Part shown: positions 9,313 through 15,520 of the stretch, one piece after another
How the letters are laid out: the number at the start of each line of letters is the position of its first letter
How positions within the stretch are numbered: the first letter of the stretch is position 1
NCBI GenBank assembly: GCA_018817845.1
Contig: JAHITH010000045.1
Location: forward strand, 1-22,621
Source: Patescibacteria group bacterium
GTDB lineage: Bacteria > Patescibacteriota > Microgenomatia > UBA1400 > MFAQ01
Reading direction: 5' to 3'
DNA: 22,621 bases
The notes under the pieces: model-generated
The model's database searches: none
What the model was told of the DNA's origin: nothing
The model's input: the letters and a program-made list of their open reading frames with translations, nothing else
Made by a program: the position numbers and the translations under genes

Positions 9313-9334
9313 GTCAGACTATTAATGGTAAAAT
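9306..9334 (+). promoter_or_regulatory. Promoter of the intron-containing tRNA-like gene
   Basis: TTGTCA (9306-9311), 17-base spacer, TAAAAT (9329-9334). Transcription would begin near 9341, about 8 bases before the mature 5' end of the tRNA-like RNA, typical for a tRNA gene. Confidence 0.75.
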
Positions 9335-9379
9335 ACACACCATTAACATGCGGGCGGGAGGTAAGTATCTCGTGAGGCT

Positions 9380-9561
9380 CAAAATGGGCCCCTATACAGG
9401 CAACTGTATCTGAAAATCTGGCTATATCGGTGAAACCCTGCATCACAGGGCAATGCCGAGGGAAGTTGTAATTAACCCCGTAGAGACTACACGCCGGACT
9501 CCTGAAATTATCAGGATGATGACATAGTCCGACACTCCAAGTAATTGGAGTCAACCAAAAG
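9380..9561 (+). ncRNA. Group I self-splicing intron (182 nt)
   Basis: All core helices are visible. P1: exon GGCU (9376-9379) with GGCC (9387-9390), giving a U-G pair at the 5' splice site. P2: ATACAG/CTGTAT with a GCAA loop (9394-9409). P3: TCTGGC (9417-9422)/GCCGGA (9493-9498). P4: TCGGT (9427-9431)/GCCGA (9455-9459). P5: CCCTG/CAGGG (9436-9450). P6: GGG/CCC (9460-9478). P7: GACTA (9485-9489)/TAGTC (9525-9529), in the standard contexts AGAGACTACACG and GACATAGTCC. P8: TCCTGA/TCAGGA (9500-9516). P9: ACTCCAA/TTGGAGT with a GTAA loop (9534-9551). P10: ATG (9384-9386) with exon CAT (9562-9564). The terminal G is 9561. No internal ORF. It resembles compact bacterial tRNA introns. Confidence 0.93.
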
Positions 9562-9576
9562 CATAATCTCACTTAA

Positions 9577-9595
9577 CCAAGGAGCGTAACCTTGG
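9577..9595 (+). repeat. REP-like hairpin forming the T-arm of the tRNA-like RNA
   Basis: CCAAGGAGCGTAACCTTGG: arms CCAAGG/CCTTGG and loop AGCGTAA. Its core AAGGAGCGTAACCTT differs from the RAYT palindrome core AAGGAACGCAACCTT by two transitions and has the same orientation. It occupies the place of the T-arm. Similarity is short and could be chance. Confidence 0.4.
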
Positions 9596-9608
9596 GCCCG
9601 CAACCAAA

Positions 9609-9968
9609 TCAGCGCCATAAATCAAGCCATTTCTCCCAATTCTCCTTCTTCTCCACGTCATCCCGGACTTGATCCGGGATCTTACTTAACTCACCATCTT
9701 GTAAAACAACCACCGTTTCCCCTTCTTTTTGCATATTTAGCTCATTTCTTATTATCCCTTCAATATATTCATCCTTCTGCACTTCCTCTAACTTTTCCTT
9801 TAATTCCTCATGTTTAGTCTCCTCAATCTCAAGCACCTCTTTAGCCTCATCAACTCGTTTATAAGCCCCCCTTAATTCAAAAAACCCTTTCATTAACGAC
9901 CACAACAACAACAAACCTACTAAAAACATCAATTTACCTAAAAAACCGCTTTTTTTCAACCTTGACAT
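9609..9968 (-). CDS. FtsB/DivIC-like septum formation protein
   Basis: 119-aa bitopic membrane protein: short basic N-terminus (MSRLKKSGFLGK), one TM segment at about 12-27 (LMFLVGLLLLWSLMKG), then a strongly charged coiled coil at about 35-66, then EYIEGIIRNELNMQKEGETVVVL, the usual FtsB/DivIC end in which a coiled coil is followed by an E-R-LG/M-x-K-x-GE box. Such proteins join FtsL and FtsQ in the divisome. The C-terminal tail contains LSKIPDQVRDD, encoded by a palindromic repeat (9657-9681), so the tail is longer than usual. Its stop lies 3 bases from the convergent intron-split tRNA. No clear SD. Confidence 0.78.
   Translation of the reverse strand: MSRLKKSGFLGKLMFLVGLLLLWSLMKGFFELRGAYKRVDEAKEVLEIEETKHEELKEKLEEVQKDEYIEGIIRNELNMQKEGETVVVLQDGELSKIPDQVRDDVEKKENWEKWLDLWR
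9657..9681. repeat. Palindromic repeat encoding IPDQVRDD inside the FtsB-like gene
   Basis: GTCATCCCGGACTTGATCCG continuing GGATC: arms ATCCCGGA and TCCGGGAT with loop CTTGA. This is the well-known scattered bacterial repeat whose translation is (K/R)IPDQVRDD. In-frame here near the C-terminus. Confidence 0.75.
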
Positions 9969-9990
9969 ATGTAATAAACACTAGTAAAAT
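9962..9990 (+). promoter_or_regulatory. Promoter of the Xer-like recombinase gene
   Basis: TTGACA (9962-9967), 17-base spacer, TAAAAT (9985-9990). The start site near 9997 gives a 47-base leader containing the AT-rich quasi-palindrome around AATAATCATTATT. A second -10 candidate, TAATAA, 7 bases before the ATG, would make a leaderless mRNA. The -35 overlaps the divergent ftsB-like start. Confidence 0.65.
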
Positions 9991-10043
9991 ATACCCTGTA
10001 GTAATCAATAATCATTATTATCATTAAGCGTAATAAATAAAAT

Positions 10044-10919
10044 ATGGAGTCTGGTAATAGTTTTGCATCATCAATCAGTAATTTCAAAACCCACCTAACC
10101 ACACTAGGTAGAGCCAATGCTACTATTTTAGCCTATACCAAAGACATAGAACAGTTAGGCAATTTTCTAAAAGAAAACTTAAAAATAACCTCCATCAACG
10201 AGGTCAAAACAGAAGACATAAACTCCTTCAAAGAACATCTAACTAAAAAAGACTACACTGCTAAATCAATTTCCAGAAAAATAAACTCAATTAAGTCATT
10301 TTTTAACTTCCTTCAGTCACAAGATATTATTAAAAGTAATCCCGCTCTAACAGTCACCCACCCCAAATACGAGGTCAAACCTCCAAGAATTCTCTCAAAA
10401 CTAGAGTATAGAGCCCTAAGAGACGCTTGCAAAGAAGACTCTAGAATCTTTGCCATAGTAGAAATCCTTCTTCAAACCGGTATCAGAATTTCTGAACTAG
10501 CCAACTTAAGAATAAACGATGTCAATTTAACAGAAAATAAAACTATCATCATAGCCCACGAATCTCATCCAGAACGAACCATTCCTTTCAATCAGGCTTC
10601 AAAAGAAGCTCTAGAAAAATATCTAAAAGATCGTCCTAAATCAGAGACCCAAACTATCTTTATTACCAAAACAGGCAATCCTTTCTTAATAAGAAACATC
10701 CGTTCAAGCCTAGATCGTTACTTCAAACTCGCCGATATAGAAAACGTAAAAGTAAATGATTTGCGCCACACCTTTATAGCCCATCAGCTTACAGCTGGTA
10801 GTCCACTTGTATACATTTCTAAACTCGTTGGTCACAAACGTCTTTCTACCACAGAAAAATATCTAGAATTCATCCCCAATAAACCCACAAAAGACAAACC
10901 CCAACTCTCCGAGCTCTAA
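10044..10919 (+). CDS. Tyrosine recombinase, XerC/XerD-like
   Basis: Site-specific recombinase of the phage-integrase family, candidate for chromosome dimer resolution. 291 aa, the usual Xer length. N-terminal SAM-like core-binding domain (about 8-100, with NATILAYTKDIEQLGNFL), and catalytic domain with Arg148 (TGIRISELANL), Arg241 (NDLRHTF), His264 (LVGHKRLSTTEKY) and nucleophile Tyr273. Two active-site positions depart from the norm: Asn238 stands where the HxxR His is expected, and the beta-hairpin that usually reads GKGxKxR is AHESHPER, without a lysine. Activity may be altered, or the family branch may use other residues. Overlaps the convergent hypothetical gene by 4 bases. It is the only integrase in view, and dif-like sites were not recognised. 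Confidence 0.88.
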   Translation: MESGNSFASSISNFKTHLTTLGRANATILAYTKDIEQLGNFLKENLKITSINEVKTEDINSFKEHLTKKDYTAKSISRKINSIKSFFNFLQSQDIIKSNPALTVTHPKYEVKPPRILSKLEYRALRDACKEDSRIFAIVEILLQTGIRISELANLRINDVNLTENKTIIIAHESHPERTIPFNQASKEALEKYLKDRPKSETQTIFITKTGNPFLIRNIRSSLDRYFKLADIENVKVNDLRHTFIAHQLTAGSPLVYISKLVGHKRLSTTEKYLEFIPNKPTKDKPQLSEL

Positions 10920-11269
10920 TTTTTCTTCATCATCTTATTTAATCCATCTAAAGTTATTCCAGCCAAAAACCCCAGCACCTGATTCAGTTTTTCTACCCCT
11001 CCAACCGCTACTGCTAACCAACCAGAAGAACTTCTTCTTTTGTCTTCCACCACCACAAAAGCAGAACCTACATGATTTATCTCTAAACTCTCTCCCGTTA
11101 TCTCATCCTCTATCACAATAGTTACAGGGTTCCCTTTCTCCCCTATTCCCAAGTTACCAGAAATAACAATGTCTTTAGACTCTTCCTCTTCTTCTGCATC
11201 CATCTCATCTAACAACGGAGAATCAAATCCCAAAAGCAATCTGTCCTTTTCCTTTTTTATTTTTTTCAT
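10916..11269 (-). CDS. Hypothetical protein, acidic N-terminal region
   Basis: 117-aa protein I do not recognise. It starts MKKIKKEKDRLLLGFDSPLLDEMDAEEEEE, continues with beta-rich sequence (DIVISGNLGIG, NPVTIVIEDEITGESLEI, SAFVVVEDKRR), and closes with a small Gly/Leu-rich amphipathic or weakly hydrophobic region (LAVAVGGVEKLNQVLGFLAGITL) and a Lys-rich tail. No signal peptide. It lies 40 bases downstream of tRNA-Ile on the same strand, with no separate promoter seen, so it may be co-transcribed with the tRNA. Reading frame quality and lack of a better alternative on the other strand support it as a real gene. Confidence 0.7.
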   Translation of the reverse strand: MKKIKKEKDRLLLGFDSPLLDEMDAEEEEESKDIVISGNLGIGEKGNPVTIVIEDEITGESLEINHVGSAFVVVEDKRRSSSGWLAVAVGGVEKLNQVLGFLAGITLDGLNKMMKKN

Positions 11270-11309
11270 GGCCTGCCACGTTTAAATTTACTTAAGAAAA
11301 TTTATTACG

Positions 11310-11386
11310 TGGTGGGCCGGGCTGGACTCGAACCAGCGACCACCAAGGTATAAGCTTGGCGCTCTGACCAACTGAGCTACCGGCCC
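11310..11386 (-). tRNA. tRNA-Ile (anticodon UAU)
   Basis: Full 77-nt cloverleaf with encoded CCA: acceptor GGGCCGG/CCGGCCC, D-arm AGCTCAGTTGGTCAGAGC, anticodon stem CCAAG/CTTGG around CTTATAC, T-arm GCTGG-TTCGAGT-CCAGC. Anticodon TAT reads AUA directly. Most bacteria instead use a CAU tRNA modified to lysidine by TilS. Confidence 0.95.
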
Positions 11387-11398
11387 TCAGCCACTTGT

Positions 11399-11427
11399 AT
11401 TATAGCCTCACCCGCACTCCTTGTCAT
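11399..11427 (-). promoter_or_regulatory. Promoter of tRNA-Ile(UAU)
   Basis: Minus strand ATGACA (11422-11427), 17-base spacer, perfect TATAAT (11399-11404). Predicted start about 6 bases before the tRNA 5' end. Confidence 0.7.
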
Positions 11428-11439
11428 CCCGTTTGCATC

Positions 11440-11488
11440 TTGTAAAATTGTAAATCCAATTGACAATTTTACAACCACATGATATACT
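11440..11488 (+). promoter_or_regulatory. Promoter and inverted-repeat operator of the AAA_14/DUF4143 gene
   Basis: TTGACA (11460-11465), 17-base spacer, TATACT (11483-11488), then 7 bases to the ATG. A perfect 12-base inverted repeat TTGTAAAATTGT (11440-11451) / ACAATTTTACAA (11463-11474) with an 11-base gap covers the -35 and spacer. A repressor dimer or a DNA cruciform there would control this otherwise strong promoter. Confidence 0.75.
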
Positions 11489-11495
11489 CCTTATT

Positions 11496-12677
11496 ATGAT
11501 CATCCCCCGCATACTATCGTCATCCATAAAAAAATCCGCCAAAAAAAACCCCATCATTGGACTACTAGGACCCAGGCAATCAGGCAAAACCACGCTAGCC
11601 AAATCCATGTTTCCCAAATACGACTATGTCAATCTAGAGTTACCAGATAACCTCCGTTTCGCCTCCGAAGATCCACGCGGCTTTCTTAACCGTTATTCTA
11701 AATACGTCATACTCGATGAGGTTCAACGCGTCCCTCAAATTTTTTCGTACCTTCAAGTCAAAACAGACCAAGACAAAATCAATGGCCAATACATCCTCAC
11801 CGGCTCTCAGCACTTCCTCATGCTTGGTTCCATTTCTCAATCCTTAGCTGGCCGCATCTCTATATTCAATCTCTATCCATTTTCTTACCAAGAACTCAAA
11901 AAAAACCGACTCGCCAAAAAAAACCTACACCATCAAATCTGGCTTGGGGGCTACCCCAGAATTTACACCCAAAAAGTCAACCCTATCGAATGGCACAACA
12001 ACTACATCAAAACCTACCTAGAAAAAGACATCAACCTAATCTCCAAAATAGACAACCTATCAACCTTTGACAAATTTTTAAGATTGGCCGCTGGTCGGAC
12101 CGGCCAACTTTTAAACCTTTCCACCCTGGCATCAGACATTGGGGTCACCCACAACACCATCAAATCTTGGATTGACCTACTTGAAACTAGTGGCCTAATC
12201 AAACTTCTCCAACCATACTTCACCAACATTAACAAACGCCTTACCAAAACTCCCAAATTATACTTTCTAGACACCGGTTTAGTTTGCCGTCTACTAGGCA
12301 TCAACTCTCCTCAAGAACTTTCTTTACACTCCCAAATAGGCGCCATCTTCGAAACTTTCCTCGTCTCAGAAACCTACAAATCTCTAGCCAATAACAATAG
12401 CCCCATCGTTCCTTATTTCTGGCGTGACCGAACCGGTCTAGAAGCAGACATGCTCCTAGAGTCTGGCACCAAAATCAACCTTTACGAAATCAAGTCCGCC
12501 CAAACCATCCACCAAAACCCTTTCACCAAACTCAAACTTATTAAAAACTACCTTCCCAAACCAACCAAACTACACCTACTTTATGGTGGTGACGACTCCC
12601 AAAACCGCACCAACGGCCAAATTCTTTCTTGGCAAGACTTTCTCTCTGATCCAACTACATCTTGGATCTCTTCATAA
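11496..12677 (+). CDS. AAA_14 / DUF4143 ATPase
   Basis: 393-aa protein of the ATPase family common in archaea and CPR, with unknown cellular role. N-terminal AAA_14 domain: Walker A GPRQSGKT (25-32), Walker B YVILDEVQ (70-77), sensor YILTGSQHF (about 99-107), and the conserved LAGRISIFNLYPFSYQEL. Then YLEKDINLI, a winged-helix-like part (LSTLASDIGVTHNTIKSWIDLLETSGLI), and the DUF4143 C-terminus with KLYFLDTGLVCRLLG, GAIFETFLVSE, YFWRDRTGLEADMLLE and the nuclease-like NLYEIKSAQT (D/E-x-K). The promoter and ATG at 11496 fix the start; in-frame codons further upstream fall in the promoter. Ends 23 bases inside the convergent TraG-like gene. The sharp operator suggests tight regulation, perhaps defence or stress related, but no partner is seen. 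Confidence 0.9.
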   Translation: MIIPRILSSSIKKSAKKNPIIGLLGPRQSGKTTLAKSMFPKYDYVNLELPDNLRFASEDPRGFLNRYSKYVILDEVQRVPQIFSYLQVKTDQDKINGQYILTGSQHFLMLGSISQSLAGRISIFNLYPFSYQELKKNRLAKKNLHHQIWLGGYPRIYTQKVNPIEWHNNYIKTYLEKDINLISKIDNLSTFDKFLRLAAGRTGQLLNLSTLASDIGVTHNTIKSWIDLLETSGLIKLLQPYFTNINKRLTKTPKLYFLDTGLVCRLLGINSPQELSLHSQIGAIFETFLVSETYKSLANNNSPIVPYFWRDRTGLEADMLLESGTKINLYEIKSAQTIHQNPFTKLKLIKNYLPKPTKLHLLYGGDDSQNRTNGQILSWQDFLSDPTTSWISS

Positions 12678-14976
12678 TCTCCTGCTCTACCTCTTCCTTA
12701 TCTCTACCATACTTTAAAGCAGACAATTCCTTCACTAACTTGGCCACTTCCGCACTACCATAGTTTTTTTCTTTTCCTAAATCTCGCCATACGTTCATGC
12801 TAAATGGTGGAACTGGTGTACCCTCAATAATAGTCTTTACATAAATATTCTGAGCTCCAATATTAGTCAAGTCAGCTTCATTAAAAGTGGGCGCAAAGGT
12901 TTTAGCCAAAATACTCGCGTCCTGTACTCCAACCCGGTAACTCATCAACGTACCCACATTACCAAAAATGGCATCTCTTACCTGTTCGTCTACTTGGCTC
13001 ACAAACTGATTAGCCAAAATCAACCCCAGGTTATACTTTCTGGCCTCAGACAACATCTGGGCGAAATCTGGCGTAGCAAAATTCTGAAATTCATCAACGT
13101 AAAAATAAAACGGCCTTCTCTCCGATTTTGGCATATCTTGCCTAGACAAAGCCGCCTGCAAAATTTTTGGCGCCAACACCAATCCCAAAAAGTTAGAGTC
13201 CTCTTCACCAATCAGCCCTTTAGCCAGTTTCAAAAATACAATCTTCCCCTCATCCATTGCTTTTCTAAAATCCAAAGTCGTCTCACTCTGCCCTATTATA
13301 TTTCTTATCATCTTGTTAGTAATAAACCTGCCAAACTTAGACACAATGTAATCCAACACCTCCGATTTATGAAAATCAGACGTCTGGGCTATCTGATCCG
13401 TCCAGTACCTCTTTACTATCGGATCCTTAACCTTAGGTAACAACTCCTGCACATACTTACTATCAGTCAAAGCCCGCACAATTTCTATAAACCCAGCTCC
13501 CTTCTCTACCGCCACCGTCAACATAATATTTCTTATAGAATGCTCAAACCTAGGACCAACCATACCTGTCTTGTTTGGATCATAAAGTTTATACATCAAA
13601 TTAATTATGGAACTGGCCACTTGATAAATCTCCTCATAATTTTTAACCGACATTGGGTTAAACCCAATTGGCCTCTCTTCATCCGCCGGGTCAAACACAA
13701 TCACGTCTTCTGCTCTTTCTGGTGGCACCATCTCTAACAATTCCTCAATTCCGTCACCGTGTGGCTCCAAGAAGCACAAACCGTTACCCGCCCTCATATC
13801 TTGAATAATCATTTGTTTTAAAAACTCCGTCTTTCCCGTACCTGTTCTTCCAATAATATACATATGCTTCATTCTGTCCGCCTCACTCATAAATATATTT
13901 CTTGTCTGACCCCTATAAATAGATCTACCCAACCAAATTCCAGTAGACGGGAACCCACCAGACGCCGGTGCACTCTTGGCATTCAACCAATAAATATGTG
14001 GCGTTGCTATCGTGTTATTCGGCATATGCCAAACGGTCGCCAACTCATCACTAGACAAAACAGAATTATTACCAAACATCGACTGATATCTATAAACAAA
14101 ATCCACCATAAAACCTTTTTTAAACCTAATTTTCTTTGAAGAAAAACTATTCAAATCGCTAGAATACTGAGCAAAAGCCCCTTTTAAGTTACTTAAGTTA
14201 CTCTTGGCTTGCCCCTCACTAGGCGCCACACACACAATCCTAGCACTTGTTAAAAACCCTGGTTTACCTATTTTTTGGTCAATCGCTTCCATATCCTGCG
14301 GACTCATCTTAAAACTTGCCTTCTCTGGATCCGCCTCGTCCTTTTTTGTTTTGGATAAATATCCTCCACCGGACTTACTCCAAACAGAATCTGCCGGACT
14401 CACAATAAATTGAATCACCGCCGACTCTCCATCACCAAACTTAGCCAAAGAAGAAGTAACCGCAGACAAAGAATCAACCGATAAATCCTTGTAACTCTTT
14501 ATTGGCTTAAACGACTCGTTCTTTAAAACCAACTCCGTAAAAGCCACCTTGCCCTTATCATCAAAAATATTGTATTCCTCTACCTCTTTCACCTGTATAC
14601 CAGGATAAGCCCCCGCCAACTGCTTGTCTATTAGCTCCATATTATCCCTATGGCACGAAACGTAAAACCTAATGTCTTCTTTTTTACCCACAATCTCAAA
14701 CGATAAATGTTGCTGTGATTTAAACTTCTGCCAAAAACCACCCTTCTTAATAGAAGACAACGCCGCAAACATCTGTTCCGCCGCATCTATCTTTACCTCA
14801 TTGTCTCTTGGTACCGCCAACTCCAACAGTACAAAATTAAGGCTCACTTCCTCTCTGTTTTTAAACCTAAGCCACTGCAATAATATTATTCCCAAACCCA
14901 AAAACACCATTAAAAACAACGACAATCCCAAAACTACTCCAAAAACATACTGAATCATGCTGGCTAAATCAATCAT
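12655..14976 (-). CDS. TraG/VirD4-like membrane ATPase (type IV secretion coupling type)
   Basis: 773-aa protein with one or two TM segments near the N-terminus (about 8-36), a large beta-rich domain (about 45-330), then the P-loop ATPase: Walker A GRTGTGKT (376-383), FLEPHGDG (402-409), FDPADEERPIGFNP (428-441), Walker B FYFYVDEFQNF (623-633) and the downstream LSEARKYNLGLILANQF. These are the marks of the TraD/TraG-type hexameric DNA or protein pump with a DUF87-like core. Probably membrane-bound, moving DNA or protein in conjugation, uptake or type IV pilus-linked transport; the substrate is not readable. Its start overlaps the stop of the 117-aa gene (ATGA, 14973-14976), so the two form an operon, a pairing I associate with CPR genomes. 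Confidence 0.87.
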   Translation of the reverse strand: MIDLASMIQYVFGVVLGLSLFLMVFLGLGIILLQWLRFKNREEVSLNFVLLELAVPRDNEVKIDAAEQMFAALSSIKKGGFWQKFKSQQHLSFEIVGKKEDIRFYVSCHRDNMELIDKQLAGAYPGIQVKEVEEYNIFDDKGKVAFTELVLKNESFKPIKSYKDLSVDSLSAVTSSLAKFGDGESAVIQFIVSPADSVWSKSGGGYLSKTKKDEADPEKASFKMSPQDMEAIDQKIGKPGFLTSARIVCVAPSEGQAKSNLSNLKGAFAQYSSDLNSFSSKKIRFKKGFMVDFVYRYQSMFGNNSVLSSDELATVWHMPNNTIATPHIYWLNAKSAPASGGFPSTGIWLGRSIYRGQTRNIFMSEADRMKHMYIIGRTGTGKTEFLKQMIIQDMRAGNGLCFLEPHGDGIEELLEMVPPERAEDVIVFDPADEERPIGFNPMSVKNYEEIYQVASSIINLMYKLYDPNKTGMVGPRFEHSIRNIMLTVAVEKGAGFIEIVRALTDSKYVQELLPKVKDPIVKRYWTDQIAQTSDFHKSEVLDYIVSKFGRFITNKMIRNIIGQSETTLDFRKAMDEGKIVFLKLAKGLIGEEDSNFLGLVLAPKILQAALSRQDMPKSERRPFYFYVDEFQNFATPDFAQMLSEARKYNLGLILANQFVSQVDEQVRDAIFGNVGTLMSYRVGVQDASILAKTFAPTFNEADLTNIGAQNIYVKTIIEGTPVPPFSMNVWRDLGKEKNYGSAEVAKLVKELSALKYGRDKEEVEQEIMKRSKM

Positions 14977-15326
14977 TGTTTGTAGAACACCTTGCCAGGG
15001 TACTTCTTAATAATCATCACACACCACTCCGCCAACCACCTAACCGCATCAAATATCTTATGATGCAAGCCATTTCTTACTTCTTCCTCATCTAACGGTA
15101 ACACAATCTTTATCTCTTTTTGTTGCTGAGCCGCCTGCATCACCACGTTTCCAGCATCGTCACTTATTTGCAAATCATCACCACTCGGCTTAGCTGGTTG
15201 CAACGGCCCAGCTGGTTTTTTTGTTTCCGCCTGTTTCTCCACCCGTTCTATATAACCATCCACTTCCTGTAAAGCCTGTTCTTCTGTTGTTGGTATTCTT
15301 GGTTCTTTTTCCTGCAATACTGGCAT
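14973..15326 (-). CDS. Small proline-rich protein paired with the TraG-like ATPase
   Basis: 117 aa from ATG 15326 (MPVLQEKEPRIPTTEEQ...). First half is hydrophilic and probably disordered, with a Pro/Lys stretch (TKKPAGPLQPAKPSGDD); the second half contains KEIKIVLPLDEEEVRNGLHHKIFDAVRWLAEWCVMIIKKYP, which suggests an amphipathic or peripheral-membrane helix. No known domain recognised. The TATACT 6 bases upstream of the ATG defines the start and rules out the longer frame to 15353. Translational coupling (ATGA) to the ATPase implies that it works with that protein, perhaps as adaptor or substrate receptor. Confidence 0.75.
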   Translation of the reverse strand: MPVLQEKEPRIPTTEEQALQEVDGYIERVEKQAETKKPAGPLQPAKPSGDDLQISDDAGNVVMQAAQQQKEIKIVLPLDEEEVRNGLHHKIFDAVRWLAEWCVMIIKKYPGKVFYKQ

Positions 15327-15332
15327 ATCTAA

Positions 15333-15338
15333 AGTATA
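15333..15338 (-). promoter_or_regulatory. -10 box of the TraG-like operon, leaderless-type
   Basis: TATACT on the minus strand, 6 bases before ATG 15326. No SD and no clear -35. Between here and 15520 I see no gene; the stretch has no recognised repeat. Confidence 0.5.
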
Positions 15339-15520
15339 CCGTCCCGCTACCAATTTTGCCCAGGTTTCTCATCGGACACTGTCGCTTCTTAGTGACTGTT
15401 CAGATGTGGAACCTGCAGAATCCCATCTCTCATCTTATAAAATACAACTTTTCACCCACACATCAACAAAAAACACCACTTACCCCCAAACTATCACTTC
15501 CAAAGCACGACTGACAATTT

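Larger units (their letters stand above)
9349..9606 (+). tRNA. tRNA-Met-like gene (anticodon CAU) split by a group I intron
   Basis: Exon 1 is 9349-9379 and exon 2 is 9562-9606; joined they give 76 nt. Acceptor TGCGGGC pairs fully with GCCCGCA, followed by discriminator A and encoded CCA. The anticodon stem TGAGG/TCTCA encloses CT-CAT-AA, so the anticodon is CAU, with the intron after U33. Odd features: the D-arm has only three pairs (GAG/CTC) and its 8-base loop GTAAGTAT lacks the GG pair; the T-arm is CCAAGG/CCTTGG around AGCGTAA with no TTC. Both partners of the normal D-loop/T-loop contact are therefore absent. The anticodon stem lacks the three G-C pairs of initiators. It may be a non-canonical tRNA, a decayed tRNA, or a tRNA-shaped RNA kept for the intron. 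Confidence 0.8.

Noticed and set aside
9356..9374. GGGAGG followed by GTG as a small-peptide start
   Set aside because: The bases belong to the D-arm of the tRNA-like RNA; the peptide would end after about a dozen codons and ignores the paired acceptor ends and CCA.
9309..9572. An 87-codon minus-strand frame across the intron
   Set aside because: It is the antisense of the group I intron and tRNA exons, lacks a ribosome site and has no protein-like pattern.
15354..15520. Possible small RNA or gene between nrdJ and the TraG operon
   Set aside because: Frames here are short antisense or unsupported, and no stable paired structure or promoter could be drawn.
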